A stretch of 64,000 nucleotides of DNA from Azolla caroliniana (Eukaryota > Polypodiophyta), in the NCBI GenBank assembly GCA_043228905.1, contig JBHGNT010000013.1, forward strand, positions 8,742,001 through 8,806,000, written 5' to 3'. A program made the translations under genes and the position numbers. Below the pieces are notes generated by a model that saw nothing but the letters and a program-made list of their open reading frames with translations, was not told where the DNA came from and did no database searches. This document shows positions 54,210 through 64,000 of the stretch, one piece after another. The first letter of the stretch is position 1. The number at the start of each line of letters is the position of its first letter.

Positions 54210-54722
54210 CCAAATGCCACACCCACTCATGACAACAACCTAGGGCACCAATTCTGGATTGGTAAAGTATTGGACGTGGTGATGCATGAAAACCAAAATC
54301 AGATAAAGTCTATAAAGGTGCATTGGTACAACACTAAAAGCAAGAATGCATTTACAGGCAAGCATGCATTGGAGATGATGGAATGCCAACGTCAAGAGGA
54401 AATAGAAAGTGCCAAAGAAATATTCATGACATATCGACCCTTGACATGCAAGAGGTGCATATCATTGTGTACAACTTTACACTGACAAAAGCTGGACATT
54501 TAAGGAAGTCAACAATAGACATAATAAAAGAGAATTTGCCAAGTCTACAAGGCTTCTCAAATCGAAGGCAAACCAGATCTTCTACACATTATTTGGAGTC
54601 ACAACATTTGGTTTTGGATGAAGACAATGCTTTGATTGGTACATCTAATGATGAGGAGGATGAGTCACCATTGTATACTATGCTCTATAATAATGATTCT
54701 TATGAGAGGAATAACTCTTGAT
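54210..54722 (+). pseudogene. Second DUF7869-like copy, C-terminal fragment
   Basis: NNLGHQFWIGKVLDVVMHEN, QIKSIKVHWYNTKSKNAFTG and KHALEMM match the C-terminal half of the gene at 43719-45709 (LGHPFSIARIIEII, VKSIMVYWYHTSSKDAFSGK). After one frame change, 54383-54721 continues VHIIVYNFTLTKAGHLRKST, IDIIKEN and an acidic tail with DEDNALIGTSNDEEDE, ending at a stop. This copy lacks the 104-bp duplication and shows the ancestral C-terminus. The front is missing, replaced by the Copia LTR. Confidence 0.78.
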
Positions 54723-55061
54723 TGTATTTTTGGCATGAATGGTTAATATAAGCTTGTAATAACTCGAATGATATAAAGCTTAATTATTTTTAAATCAATC
54801 GCTCCTTGTGAATATTGTTTGTTATCAAAAACTTGAGTTGTTAATTTTACAGTAAAAACATTCAGGTGTAAATTTGTGAATTTTCAATTTTATGACATAG
54901 TGAGATTTTAAACTTTTCCATTGAGTCTTTGAGCACATATGACATTGGTATCACAATTTTTGTGATATGGTTAAAAAAACCCTGAAATCAAACATAATAT
55001 TCCTTATCCTTCCAATTGTGCATGATCCTTCCACTTTTGACCGTGAACATGTTTTATGCTG
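54723..55061. other. AT-rich spacer
   Basis: Follows the stop of the DUF7869-like fragment. Nothing recognised. Confidence 0.5.
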
Positions 55062-55200
55062 ACAATCGAAAGTCCACGTCAGGATATTTCTTCACCTATG
55101 GAGGCAGCGCCATCTGATGGAAGTCAAAGCTGCAGGAATGTATGACAGTCTCAACAACAGAGGTTGAGTAGATAGCCTCATTAAAAGCAACAAAGGAAGC
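55062..55200 (+). pseudogene. Copia RNase H relic
   Basis: Reads DNRKSTSGYFFTYGGSAI, stop, WKSKLQECMTVSTTEVE, stop, IASLKATKEA. This is the end of a Copia RNase H domain with tryptophan and tyrosine codons turned into stops. Only about 45 codons remain. Confidence 0.85.
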
Positions 55201-55269
55201 CGAATTCAGAAAACTAGCCGATTCGGCTAAAGTTGACTATACCTCTATCGATCTAACTACCAGTTGATC

Positions 55270-55440
55270 GGTTTGCTTTTTCTTTTCATGAAGATTCACC
55301 TTTGTATTAATGGAAGGATTCCCAAAGGCTACAACGAATTCATACAATGTATTATAACCCTCATACCAATCAACCAGCATGTCAGGTATCAAAAGCTCTC
55401 GTGTAGGGTTGTTCCAAGACGGGTTGTATTACACATATTG
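55270..55440 (-). mobile_element. LINE 3' tail fragment
   Basis: Similar to 36975-37120, the 3' end of the LINE at 36958-43718. Shared blocks include GAAGATTCACCTTTGTATTAATG-like sequence, AAAGGCTACAA, CATACAATNTATTA and AACCCTC. No coding part remains. Confidence 0.65.
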
Positions 55441-57375
55441 TAGATTAAGTTTAAGTTGTAATTTGAGCTCACGGGGAGATAATTCCTTATCAATGTGTGT
55501 GAACAGAGTAGTTCTTTTACAAGGGAGTTTGTTGGGCTAAAATTCCCACTCTACCCATTTCTGTCCTAATGTGAACATCTCGTCACAGTTAGGGCTAAGT
55601 TTCCCTAACTATATATGTGAGAGACTGTGTATTGTAAAAGAGTTTGATGGTAATGTGAGAAGATAGTTTCTTGAGCAAACTCTGTGTAACCGTCTTCTTG
55701 TCTTTCTCTTCTTCCGCTTTGTGTATACCTTCACATATACAAGAACAATGCACTAAACCTCCATTGTTACTTACTTGCTACCTCCGCAAACAAGATCAAT
55801 AAATGCTTCCACATCAGTCGGTCTACATCTCATCATACAACAACCGACCAAGATACACAGTATCAACAATTTTGCTATGTTTTTAGGGTTAATCAACTAT
55901 AATACTAACCCTATATCTAGCTATGTTTGTATATATGGTTAATTAACCCTAATACTAACCCTAATTGTGTGTATATATGTATAGGAAAATTGTTTGTGCT
56001 AATCTAAATCTAACTGTGTATGTATGTATGTTTAATAAACCCAAATACCTGATGGAAGTATAATATTCACTCCTAGTTAAAACACAAGTATGATGGAAGC
56101 TTCCTCGAACCAAAAAACAACTACCACATTCCACCAAATGTCCATTAGCTCTCTAGAATAGAGAAATAAACCTTAAAATCTTGTACACTAAAAGTAGTCT
56201 ACCCAAGATTTCCATTAAGATATAACTCACTATACGTGTTGAGCTTTATTTATGTCAACTTCCTTGCACAAAATGGACTAAGAACTTGTCCAAACTGTCA
56301 GCTCACACCTATATCTTGTGTTTCCACCACATCACTTGTGAATATACAAAAATCTAGACCAATGTGCTTTCAAGCTTAGTATACTCAAGAATTCAGATTA
56401 TACTCAAACGAAAACTTACAAGATTATCTAGATTAAGTTAAGTGGGTGTGTTTAACCTAGATTATGCAATCCCAATGAGAGCCTACAAAATACCCAAAAA
56501 CTAATACTAATATACAATTGTGCAATGCTTTGTTTATATAGTGCTTCAACACAAGATTGTGTGGAATTTGAATTTAGAATATGCTTCCAAATTTCCCCAC
56601 TTTTCTTCATGACAAGTCATGGACAAGTGGTTGTATATTCTAACAAAAAGTTTAGCGATGTGGAATTTGACTAAGCAATGGTTCACACACTTGAGCTTGA
56701 TAGATTTGTAACAATACTACCCCTAACTATGTATGTGTGTATGGAAAAAATATGTGTGCATGTATATTCATATCTATTCATGTTGATTTCTATTCATGCT
56801 TGTGTGTATGGTTAATGAACCCTAAACATACCTCGATGGAAGAGGGCAGTAGCTCGGTCTCACATTGTTAAGGTTGGTCGATGGCAGGAGAAGTATTGCA
56901 AAAGTCATGTTATGAAAATAGGCATTTTGAATCCCCTTTTCCTATAATTTTGAAAAATATAAATAAAAACAGGACACACCATGAAACCTTTCTAATGCAC
57001 GTCATTTCGCGACGCATGCTTTAAGCATTCTTCGCAACGTGTTTTATCTAAAAGGGTGGGTGTCTCTAACAATCATTCTCTTGTAATGTAATAAAAATAT
57101 CACATTATGTATCTATGTTTCTCTTTTTGTTTCCTTTCCTTTGTTCCATTGCATCATAATGGTAGATGGATGTTTTATACTCATCATTACCAATGATACT
57201 CTCTGTCCCTCTTGGTCAAAAACACAATTATATTCATAAAGGTGTGCGAAAAACACTACCATGGTACCACAATTGAGCGATGTCACCATTATATGGGTAG
57301 TGGGACATGTTGAATTGTCTATAGGCAAGATGAACACTCCATTCATGAAAAAATATCATGTTTCCATTCACAATA
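55441..57375. other. Spacer without a recognised gene
   Basis: 55441-55740 has LTR-like character (TATATATG followed by GTGAGAGACTG) but no partner. 55880-56050 repeats TAATACTAACCCTA units. The rest is AT-rich. Confidence 0.4.
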
Positions 57376-57540
57376 CTTTTGCCAAGAACTCTTATGCTCT
57401 ACTAGAAGATGATGTCCATAAAAATAAAAAGACTCGTGCTTCATGCCATGAGATAACTTCTTTTGCCAGGAACTCTTATGATCTACTAGAAGATGATGTC
57501 CATAAAAATAAAGAGAGTGGTTCATGCCATGAGATAAGCA
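57376..57540. repeat. Two copies of an 84-bp tandem repeat
   Basis: 57376-57459 and 57460-57540 share TTTTGCCA(A/G)GAACTCTTATG, TCTACTAGAAGATGATGTCC and CATGCCATGAGATAA. An open frame through it repeats the peptide NSYxLLEDDVHKNK, but nothing suggests a real gene. Confidence 0.88.
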
Positions 57541-57654
57541 AGTGTTGAGCACATGAAGAACGAGGAATTTTAAATGGAATACTTCAATTAAGTAATTGCC
57601 ACAACCACAATGCCTTGATTGTTGTTCTCCCACATGAGTGTAATCACATGCCTT

Positions 57655-58030
57655 GCAAATTATAACAAAAATCTTTGAGGCATCATATCTATAGATAAGT
57701 CCAATATTGCAACCCCCTAGGCACTTAGAGGTTGCTAGATGGTTCCACATAACTCATGTTGTCCCCATCTTATCCCACTTTTTCCACAACAAATATCTAA
57801 GAGGTAGCAATGACAAAAGACATAACAAAAATCTATGAGGCATCATATCTGTAGATAAGCCCTTGCAATAACAACAAACTATGAGGCATCATATTTGTAG
57901 ATAAGACCAATATTGCAACCCCCAAGGCGCTTAGAGGTCGCAAGATGGTTCCACATAATTCATGTTGTCCCCATCTTATCCCTCTTTTTCACAACATATA
58001 TCTTAGAGGTAGCAATGACAAAAGACATAA
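57655..58030. repeat. Complex tandem repeat (about 40-bp and about 165-bp units)
   Basis: GAGGCATCATAT(C/T)T(A/G)TAGATAAG occurs three times (about 57678, 57838, 57881). A longer block, from CCAATATTGCAACCCCC to AGCAATGACAAAAGACATAA, occurs twice (57700-57820 and 57910-58030). Confidence 0.85.
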
Positions 58031-59234
58031 TATCATGGGTTAATCCACTCATTCTCACTCTACATAGGGGCATACAATGAGAAATATTGTCAACGTGCTC
58101 ACAATGGCTCAGATATCCACGACCTACTTACATCACTAGTGTGGACAAATGCAAATCATGGACTAATAACTTTGTAATTCTTGGAACATGCACATGGGGT
58201 GGAAGATAGCAATCACATACTTTTGTATGTATATTATGACATGTAGGAAACAAATCTAGACATATAGGAACATATGTCTATCTTCTATTACATCTTGTGG
58301 TTTGCTTCTGGTACACATTAGTTGGAAAAGTGAGTTCATTAGACCAAACCAGTGTGATCCTTCATCTCTAGTTATGAAAAGAGATCGTTTTTAGCTTGGT
58401 TTACGATTATGTTGTTTGGTGTAATAATTTTAAATAATAGTGCTACATCTTTGTGATCACTCTCAACATATTGTCTACTTTGTTAATGTCTCACTCTAGT
58501 CTCTACCTTGGTTGATTGCCCCATAGGTGTGAATCACACACTAACTTGTTGTTTTCCTAGTTATTAAGTTTTGCGGAAACCACCTACTAACCCTAGTAGA
58601 TGCTATTGTAGCATCACTACATGTGGATGCGCATAAGTTGCTTTCACACCTCTATGTAGCATGGAAAATTCCAACTTTCATTATGCAAAAAAATGAATCA
58701 CAATCTTAATCTAATCAATACATAATGTGAGTGAACCGGTTGACGGAAAATGTTAGGCATGAGCAATATTGAACAACCCTTGTATTGCAAATGAACAACA
58801 ATAAATGGGGTTGATTAAATATCATATATGTGTTAATTGTGGGGACTCACTTAAGTCACCGATCGACTTCTATGTAGAGCCCTTGCATGTTCTTCTCCCC
58901 TATAAAAAAAGTAGGGTTCTCATTTGAGAAAGAGATTTTATTATGAACCTCGAAGGTCGAATATGATCAATGGACCTAAAAGGGAGACATTACGTATGAC
59001 ATTGAAGTAGAGACTCTAGATGTTCAAGCATTGGTTTGATCAACCTTGCAATGGAGAGTCCACATTGTGATTCATGTGAGAGGAATGTGGCAAGGGAGTG
59101 GACCGGATTGCTAATGAGTGGAATGCAAAACTTGGACGTGGTGAGTGGAGAAGCAAGGAGCATCATGTAGTATCTAAGTGTCATAATCTCACTCACCAAC
59201 TTGTTCAAGGTATAATATGGATTGTTAATAGTTT

Positions 59235-59279
<45 letters not shown>

Positions 59280-59583
59280 CTTTCAAAATGTTTAACTACG
59301 TGTTACTTCATTTGGCATTCCTCTCTCCTCCAGAATCCACATGTGTACCCAACACACACACACACACACATACACTCTGACAGGATTGGAGCTGTGATTA
59401 AACATGAAAAGGGGGGGGGGGGGAGGGGGGGGATAATTAATATGAAGTGCAAACTACATTGCCATTTTATGCGATTCAACGGTAGAGTTGGATCGAATGT
59501 AGGAAGCTGAAACTGCCATGGCTGAAGCAGCTACAGTATTTAAACTAGCAAAAGTGAGGAGAATGGGGGGGGGGGGGGGGGGA
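58031..59583. other. Spacer with microsatellites, no gene seen
   Basis: (GA)n at 59237-59275, (CA)n at about 59356-59369, a G run at 59411-59430 and a G run of about 17 at 59565-59582. I see no coding sequence. Open frames are short or low-complexity. Confidence 0.5.
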
Positions 59584-60177
59584 CTAAAGAACAGGATGCA
59601 TGCAGGGCACGGAAAGAATAAGCAGCAGCAAGAAGGGAGGTAGATAAGAAAAGTTGAATTTGGGATGGATGGAGTTAAGTGTTGGTTCAAGGGCAAGAGA
59701 AGCCGGGGCGGGAGCGTAGCCGCAGGAGGTCATGATGGAGGCCACGATGTCGAGCTTGGGGATGTTGATGTCGATGATGCCCAACACGTTGACGTCGAGG
59801 GCGAGGCAGAGGCAGATCTCGATGTCCACGCCCAGCAGCCCCAGCAGAGGGCAGCACTCCGGCCCCACACCGCCCAACAGAGGGCTGCACACTCCCACCT
59901 TCACGATGTCCACGGGGCATGTCCGCAAAAATGGCCCATTTCCTCCGCCACCATTTCCTCCTCCGCCATTATTATTCCCACCGCCACCATTTCCTCCGCC
60001 GCCATTATTATTCCCACCGCCACCATTTCCTCCGCCGCCATTATTATTTCCACCGCCGCCATTGCTGCCCCCGCCCCCGTAGTAGGTCGACCCCCCCGGG
60101 CATCCCGTGTCGCATGCAGCCACTACCCCGCACATCACCATCATCACCACCAAATACAGCTTCATCACTCCTTCCAT
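59584..60177 (-). CDS. Glycine-rich hybrid proline-rich / eight-cysteine-motif protein (lipid-transfer-like), apparent C-terminal frameshift
   Basis: The start MEGVMKLYLVVMMVMCGVVA gives a signal peptide cleaved near residue 21, so the protein should be secreted to the cell wall. Residues 34-80 are a repeat of GGGGNGGGGNNN (36-bp DNA units). Residues 87-152 are the eight-cysteine domain: CPVDIVKVGVC, ECC, CLC and MTSCGY, with Cys at 87, 97, 108, 109, 122, 124 and 152. Only seven are in frame. After CGYAPAP the frame goes on to an unrelated, hydrophobic tail. The next frame reads GFSCP and stop, the usual ending with the eighth cysteine, so one base appears to be missing in 59703-59709. Either this is a recent pseudogene or a sequencing error in GGGGCGGG. 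Single-exon, as usual for the family. Confidence 0.85.
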   Translation of the reverse strand: MEGVMKLYLVVMMVMCGVVAACDTGCPGGSTYYGGGGSNGGGGNNNGGGGNGGGGNNNGGGGNGGGGNNNGGGGNGGGGNGPFLRTCPVDIVKVGVCSPLLGGVGPECCPLLGLLGVDIEICLCLALDVNVLGIIDINIPKLDIVASIMTSCGYAPAPASLALEPTLNSIHPKFNFSYLPPFLLLLILSVPCMHPVL

Positions 60178-60290
60178 TTTATCTCTGCCTCTCTAGACTC
60201 GCCCTCTCTCCCAACACAATTGCGAGACTAATGTTACCTTGGAAGATTTTGAAGGGAGTTTGTTGTTCTCGCAATTTAGCCCCCCCTCTC

Positions 60291-60298
60291 TTTTATAG
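60291..60298 (-). promoter_or_regulatory. TATA box of the eight-cysteine-motif gene
   Basis: The minus strand reads CTATAAAA, about 115 bases before the ATG, in a clean core-promoter position. Upstream lie a GA-rich tract (60318-60345) and a G/C homopolymer. Confidence 0.65.
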
Positions 60299-60310
60299 TG
60301 GAACGCCACC

Positions 60311-60317
<7 letters not shown>

Positions 60318-60348
<31 letters not shown>

Positions 60349-60460
60349 GTCTCTGTCTGTCTGTGTGGGCTTGGCCTCCCCAGGGTGGGTTCCAGCCGAC
60401 AAGTTGCAAAGGTAAGTACGCCTCCCCCCCCCCCCCCCCCCCCCCAACTCTCTCTCTCTC
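60318..60460. repeat. (CT)n microsatellite and long C homopolymer upstream of the gene
   Basis: CT repeat at 60318-60345 with TCTG units, then a run of about 21 C at 60425-60445, then another short CT run. On the minus strand this is a poly-G tract upstream of the TATA box. Confidence 0.9.
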
Positions 60461-63400
60461 TGCACCCTTTTCATCCCTTCCATACACATTACCTTCCATT
60501 GGACGCAAAACGGCCAATCCTTTATTCCAGCTGTAATCTTTGTGATGAGCTGATTCATCATTGCCATCTGTAGACCCCACCCCACCCCACCATTCATCTC
60601 AGCTCATCTCGTCTCATACAGTAGACTTGTATTTACCAATAGTTTTTAAGGAATGACGGACCTTCCCTCCTCTTCTGCCTACGGCCCCAAGATTGCAAGC
60701 AGCAGATTCATCATCATCGTGCATGGACGGACATAAGCACTCCTACGGAACTATGTTGAGCCATGCTGCAGAGGTTTCATTGTAACAGTTTCAGATGATC
60801 AATCAATGGATTTATTAGAAGACAACATCATTATCCACCACCGTTTGGTATTTTAATAAATAAATTCGACTGTTCTTGGCTACCACAAATGCAGGGGATG
60901 GATGGATGGATGGATGGCAGTCCTCATGGAGGAGTACCGTCTTGGAAACCTTAAAATAACGTCCGCATTCACGTGTTGATTAGAAGTGAAATATCTGGGC
61001 AATGGACAAATATTCAAACAAAATCAAAACACGTTGCTTTGCGAGAGAAGGGACAAAAACAATTGGGTAGGAACTGTGGTTGAGGATGGCCATAGGTGCA
61101 TCAGCATGGATGGAATGGCATCAAAGAACACATAGGGCGACGGGGACTGTGTGTTGTTATGTGCGGTGCAGGTGTGGTGGTACATAATGTATTGTATTTG
61201 TTACATGTACATATTTGAAGTTAGTTAAAGTTCAATGTCGTTTGGAGGTAGGCAAGTATGTAACTAGTAGTAGTACCCGCCCCCATGTTTGCTATACATA
61301 CATACATGCATGCATATGTTGGCTCAATATATTTCATGTAGCACCCACCATTCATTTCACTTTTGTGTTCTTGAAAGCTACCTAAATATGACTAGCATCC
61401 ATTATTTCTAGCAACGTTCTTATGTCCCGTGATATTGAGCTAGGCATTTGTCGATGAATTACTTTCCAACATGAGAGTGTGTGCATTTGTGTGTATGTTG
61501 TAGGGTCTAGAATCACCTATTATAGTATCGGTTGGTTATTGTGCACATAATGTGGGTACATATGAACAATTACCATAAATTTTACCACTATTTGTGTAGA
61601 TGTCAAGTGTGAAAAAATAGCAAACAATGTAGGTACAAAAACCATTCTTTGTCAAGAGAAATTCTCGTGTACTTATTTTGTTGCATCCTTGTGAATAGTC
61701 CAAATGATTTCACAGATCAAACTGCTTTCCATTGACAAATGGGCATTACACATGTTTACTAAAAATTATATATTGTCCTCCAACACAACCTCTAGTATCG
61801 TGCATCTTTTATTTTAAAGCCTTGTTTTTTAGTAAGATTGGTAACTATTATTTTAATATTTAACGTTGTCACCCCATAAGAAAGGTGATGGTGACTCTAC
61901 TTTCATGAGACGAATATTACAGGCTAGATCTTCTAAATTATACAATCTATATGTCGTATATGTATATGGTAAGTATGTAGTATGCATGGTGTGTGTGTGT
62001 GTGTGTGTGTATGTCTAGTGAAGGGAATCAATTCTTTGCCATGGTAAAATTGTAATTGTGAGTTTAGGCATGCATGAGAGCCCTCCCCTCACTCCATATG
62101 ACATAATTGATGGGCAACTCTTGCGCTTCTTTTCTACACCAATGTCCTTGTCTTGTTCAAGTTGGTCATTTTAAGACAACATTATTGTTTGTCTTCCCTT
62201 AACGTTGTTGGAACGTTGTTGGAATATACTCTATGTTTGCCAATCAAGTACCGGTTGTTCATACAAATTATATTCATCCTGAAGATCTGTACACATCATC
62301 CCTTATAACAAAACCCTCTTTTTACCCTATTTCTATCAATTGTCTTGATTCGACCTAAGCCTTCAAATTTTTTCACAAGGAATTTTGTGGTTCAATTCTA
62401 CAATATTTCCATTCTCTCGACATTGTAATTATTCACTGTTAGTACATTATATGTGTAATCTACAAAGGTTACTTTGTCCTCTACTGTTCCTCAAATATTC
62501 CACATCATACCAAACTAACCATCTTACCATTTAACAATTTGTCACATATGTCTATTTGAATGTAAAACCAAAAGTTACATCCTTAGTATTGTTAAACCTA
62601 TGGTGGGACCTTCCATAATCTCTAATGATGTGATCACATGTTGCCATGCAGGTACAAGACAAATGAGCTCATTCAAAAACACATATCTAGAGTCCATCGC
62701 GTGTCATGAAACGAATTGGAGTTAAAACAAATATGCATAAGGTGATGCGATGAAATTCGTTGAGTAGATACTAATGCATGAAATGTGTAAATTAGACTCA
62801 TCTAGGAATGACACGTTCACGTTGTGATGATAATGTTTGCATTTTTTCAATGAAATGTAGTATAACCTTATCATTGAACTAGTGGAGCAGAAGCGATCAA
62901 AATGTCAAGATCAACACGTACTCTCTATGAAAAATACATGTTCAACACTCACACTACCTAGTATACGTAAAATATACAAAGTAGAAGACGTACTAGCATC
63001 TGTGATTTCATGAACCAGCTTTTTGTTTTATATATACTATCACCATTCATGACAATAGTTTTGTAATACAAATTAGCAAGAACGTGACAATATATATCGC
63101 GATTAATGAGATGCCTCTAAGAATACTCTTACTCCGTAACATACTTAGCATTTCATATATCACCAAACATGAAACTTTCTAGTGGTCCACCCATTGTATT
63201 AGTGTACGTAGAGATAGATAGATATCTTTCAATGTCCATGCAAGACTAATTGTGATCTACGGGATGGGGCCTAGTTCATAGTGAGGACCATGTGCCCACC
63301 AATTGATTTTATCATGATAAGAAACCCTCTCTTTGCGTGAGTTGAACATATCGCCACCTATTAAGCAACTATTGGACATGTTGCCTTGAGCCTTTCCTTG

Positions 63401-63941
63401 TAAATTCCCACAAGACAATAAAATGACAACTAGGTGAAACTTAGGATAAGAGCATAATGTCCACAAGTGTAAAAAAGACACAATTGCACTAATAAAATGT
63501 GAAAGAAATATAAAAATGAAAAGAAAAGTTTGTTCTTTATTTTGGATTAATCTATATCAAGTTAGAGCTCTCTATGATAATCTTTTTAGGTCACATTTTT
63601 AAAACATATGTTTCCTTTCTAGAACTTATGCCTTAAGCTCCTTTTGTGTAACTAGGGTTTATGTGGAATGAAGAAATATTACTGGCTTAATATTGTTTTC
63701 TTGTTCCTTTTCCTAATTTAAGTTCTCAAATTAAGTGATTAAGTGTGAGTTTAATCATTGTTTATGCTTAAGAGAAGAGAATATGGTTAGTAGGTTTGTT
63801 AATGTCATATAGGTCTCCTTTTGGTATGCTTGATGGTGATTGACACACTTCTTGCAAACTTTGCATGCACAACTTGGAATATTATTTGATGCAATGGTTA
63901 ATGTGATGATAACCAATGCGACTTTAATGTTTTGTTGGAGA
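60461..63941. other. Long AT-rich stretch without a recognised gene
   Basis: Simple repeats only: (GGAT)n at about 60897-60916, (TACA/TGCA)n near 61300 and (GT)n at 61990-62011. No coding homology, LTR or RNA gene could be supported. Confidence 0.5.
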
Positions 63942-64000
63942 TGTAAAGACAAATAGCGTGCGGAAGCAATAAAAACAGAAAACAGAGAACAGGTTTAATG
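63942..64000 (-). repeat. Start of a Copia LTR cut by the window end
   Basis: TGTAAAGACAAATAGCGTGC followed by GGAAGCAAT matches the left end of the LTR at 53805. No primer-binding site precedes it, so it is the outer edge of a minus-strand element or a solo LTR continuing beyond the window. Confidence 0.8.

Noticed and set aside
57261-57548. 95-codon open frame with a repeated NSYxLLEDDVHKNK peptide
   Set aside because: The peptide repeat comes from an 84-bp DNA tandem repeat. The opposite strand is equally open and no domain is visible.
60193-60597. 134-codon open frame upstream of the secreted protein gene
   Set aside because: Built from GA and poly-G simple repeats in a promoter region with a TATA box for the minus-strand gene.
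1-64000. CRISPR arrays, bacterial operons, rRNA or tRNA genes
   Set aside because: None seen. Spliced genes and plant retrotransposons show a eukaryotic nuclear sequence. tRNA genes were looked for only by eye, so short ones could be missed.

Overview
This is a window of nuclear DNA from a land plant. Intron-containing genes are spread thinly through nested and decayed Copia, Gypsy and LINE retrotransposons, plant-type (TTTAGGG) motifs and many GA/CT microsatellites. No sequence here fixes the species. A bacterial-type DNA methyltransferase and a DUF7869-like protein make a non-angiosperm possible, but that is only a hint.

Layout. 1-6.5 kb: decayed Copia gag and pol pieces inside a block bounded by inverted repeats, plus minisatellites. 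7.1-23.6 kb: one complete host gene on the + strand, a seven-exon MINDY-3/4-type deubiquitinase. Its exons join in frame to 598 codons. Intron 3 (6.8 kb) holds an old Copia relic, and intron 5 (7.1 kb) holds a complete antisense Copia element with 457-bp LTRs and a GAAAG target duplication. 24.6-31.0 kb: a Gypsy element with both LTRs but a decayed interior. 32.0-36.0 kb (minus strand): a broken, intron-containing gene for a beta-class (N4/N6 type) DNA methyltransferase, itself interrupted by a LINE. 36.3-45.7 kb (plus strand): a DUF7869-like, probably transposase-like gene split by a LINE, which is in turn split by a Gypsy element. Target duplications at both levels prove the nesting. 49.2-51.0 kb (minus strand): a small two-exon gene of unknown function, too short to stand out as an open frame. 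51.6-55.4 kb: remains of a chromodomain Gypsy element, a Copia LTR, a second DUF7869-like C-terminus, a Copia RNase H relic and a LINE tail. 59.6-60.2 kb (minus strand): a glycine-rich, eight-cysteine-motif (hybrid proline-rich protein / lipid-transfer-like) secreted protein gene with a TATA box and an apparent one-base frameshift before its last cysteine. The window ends inside another Copia LTR.

The most interesting unit is the head-to-head pair at 32-46 kb, a beta-class DNA methyltransferase opposite a DUF7869-like protein. It may be the remains of a large transposon that carried its own DNA-modifying enzyme. Both genes are broken in this copy, so this is a hypothesis to test on other copies. 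All domain calls come from reading motifs by eye. No database search was run.
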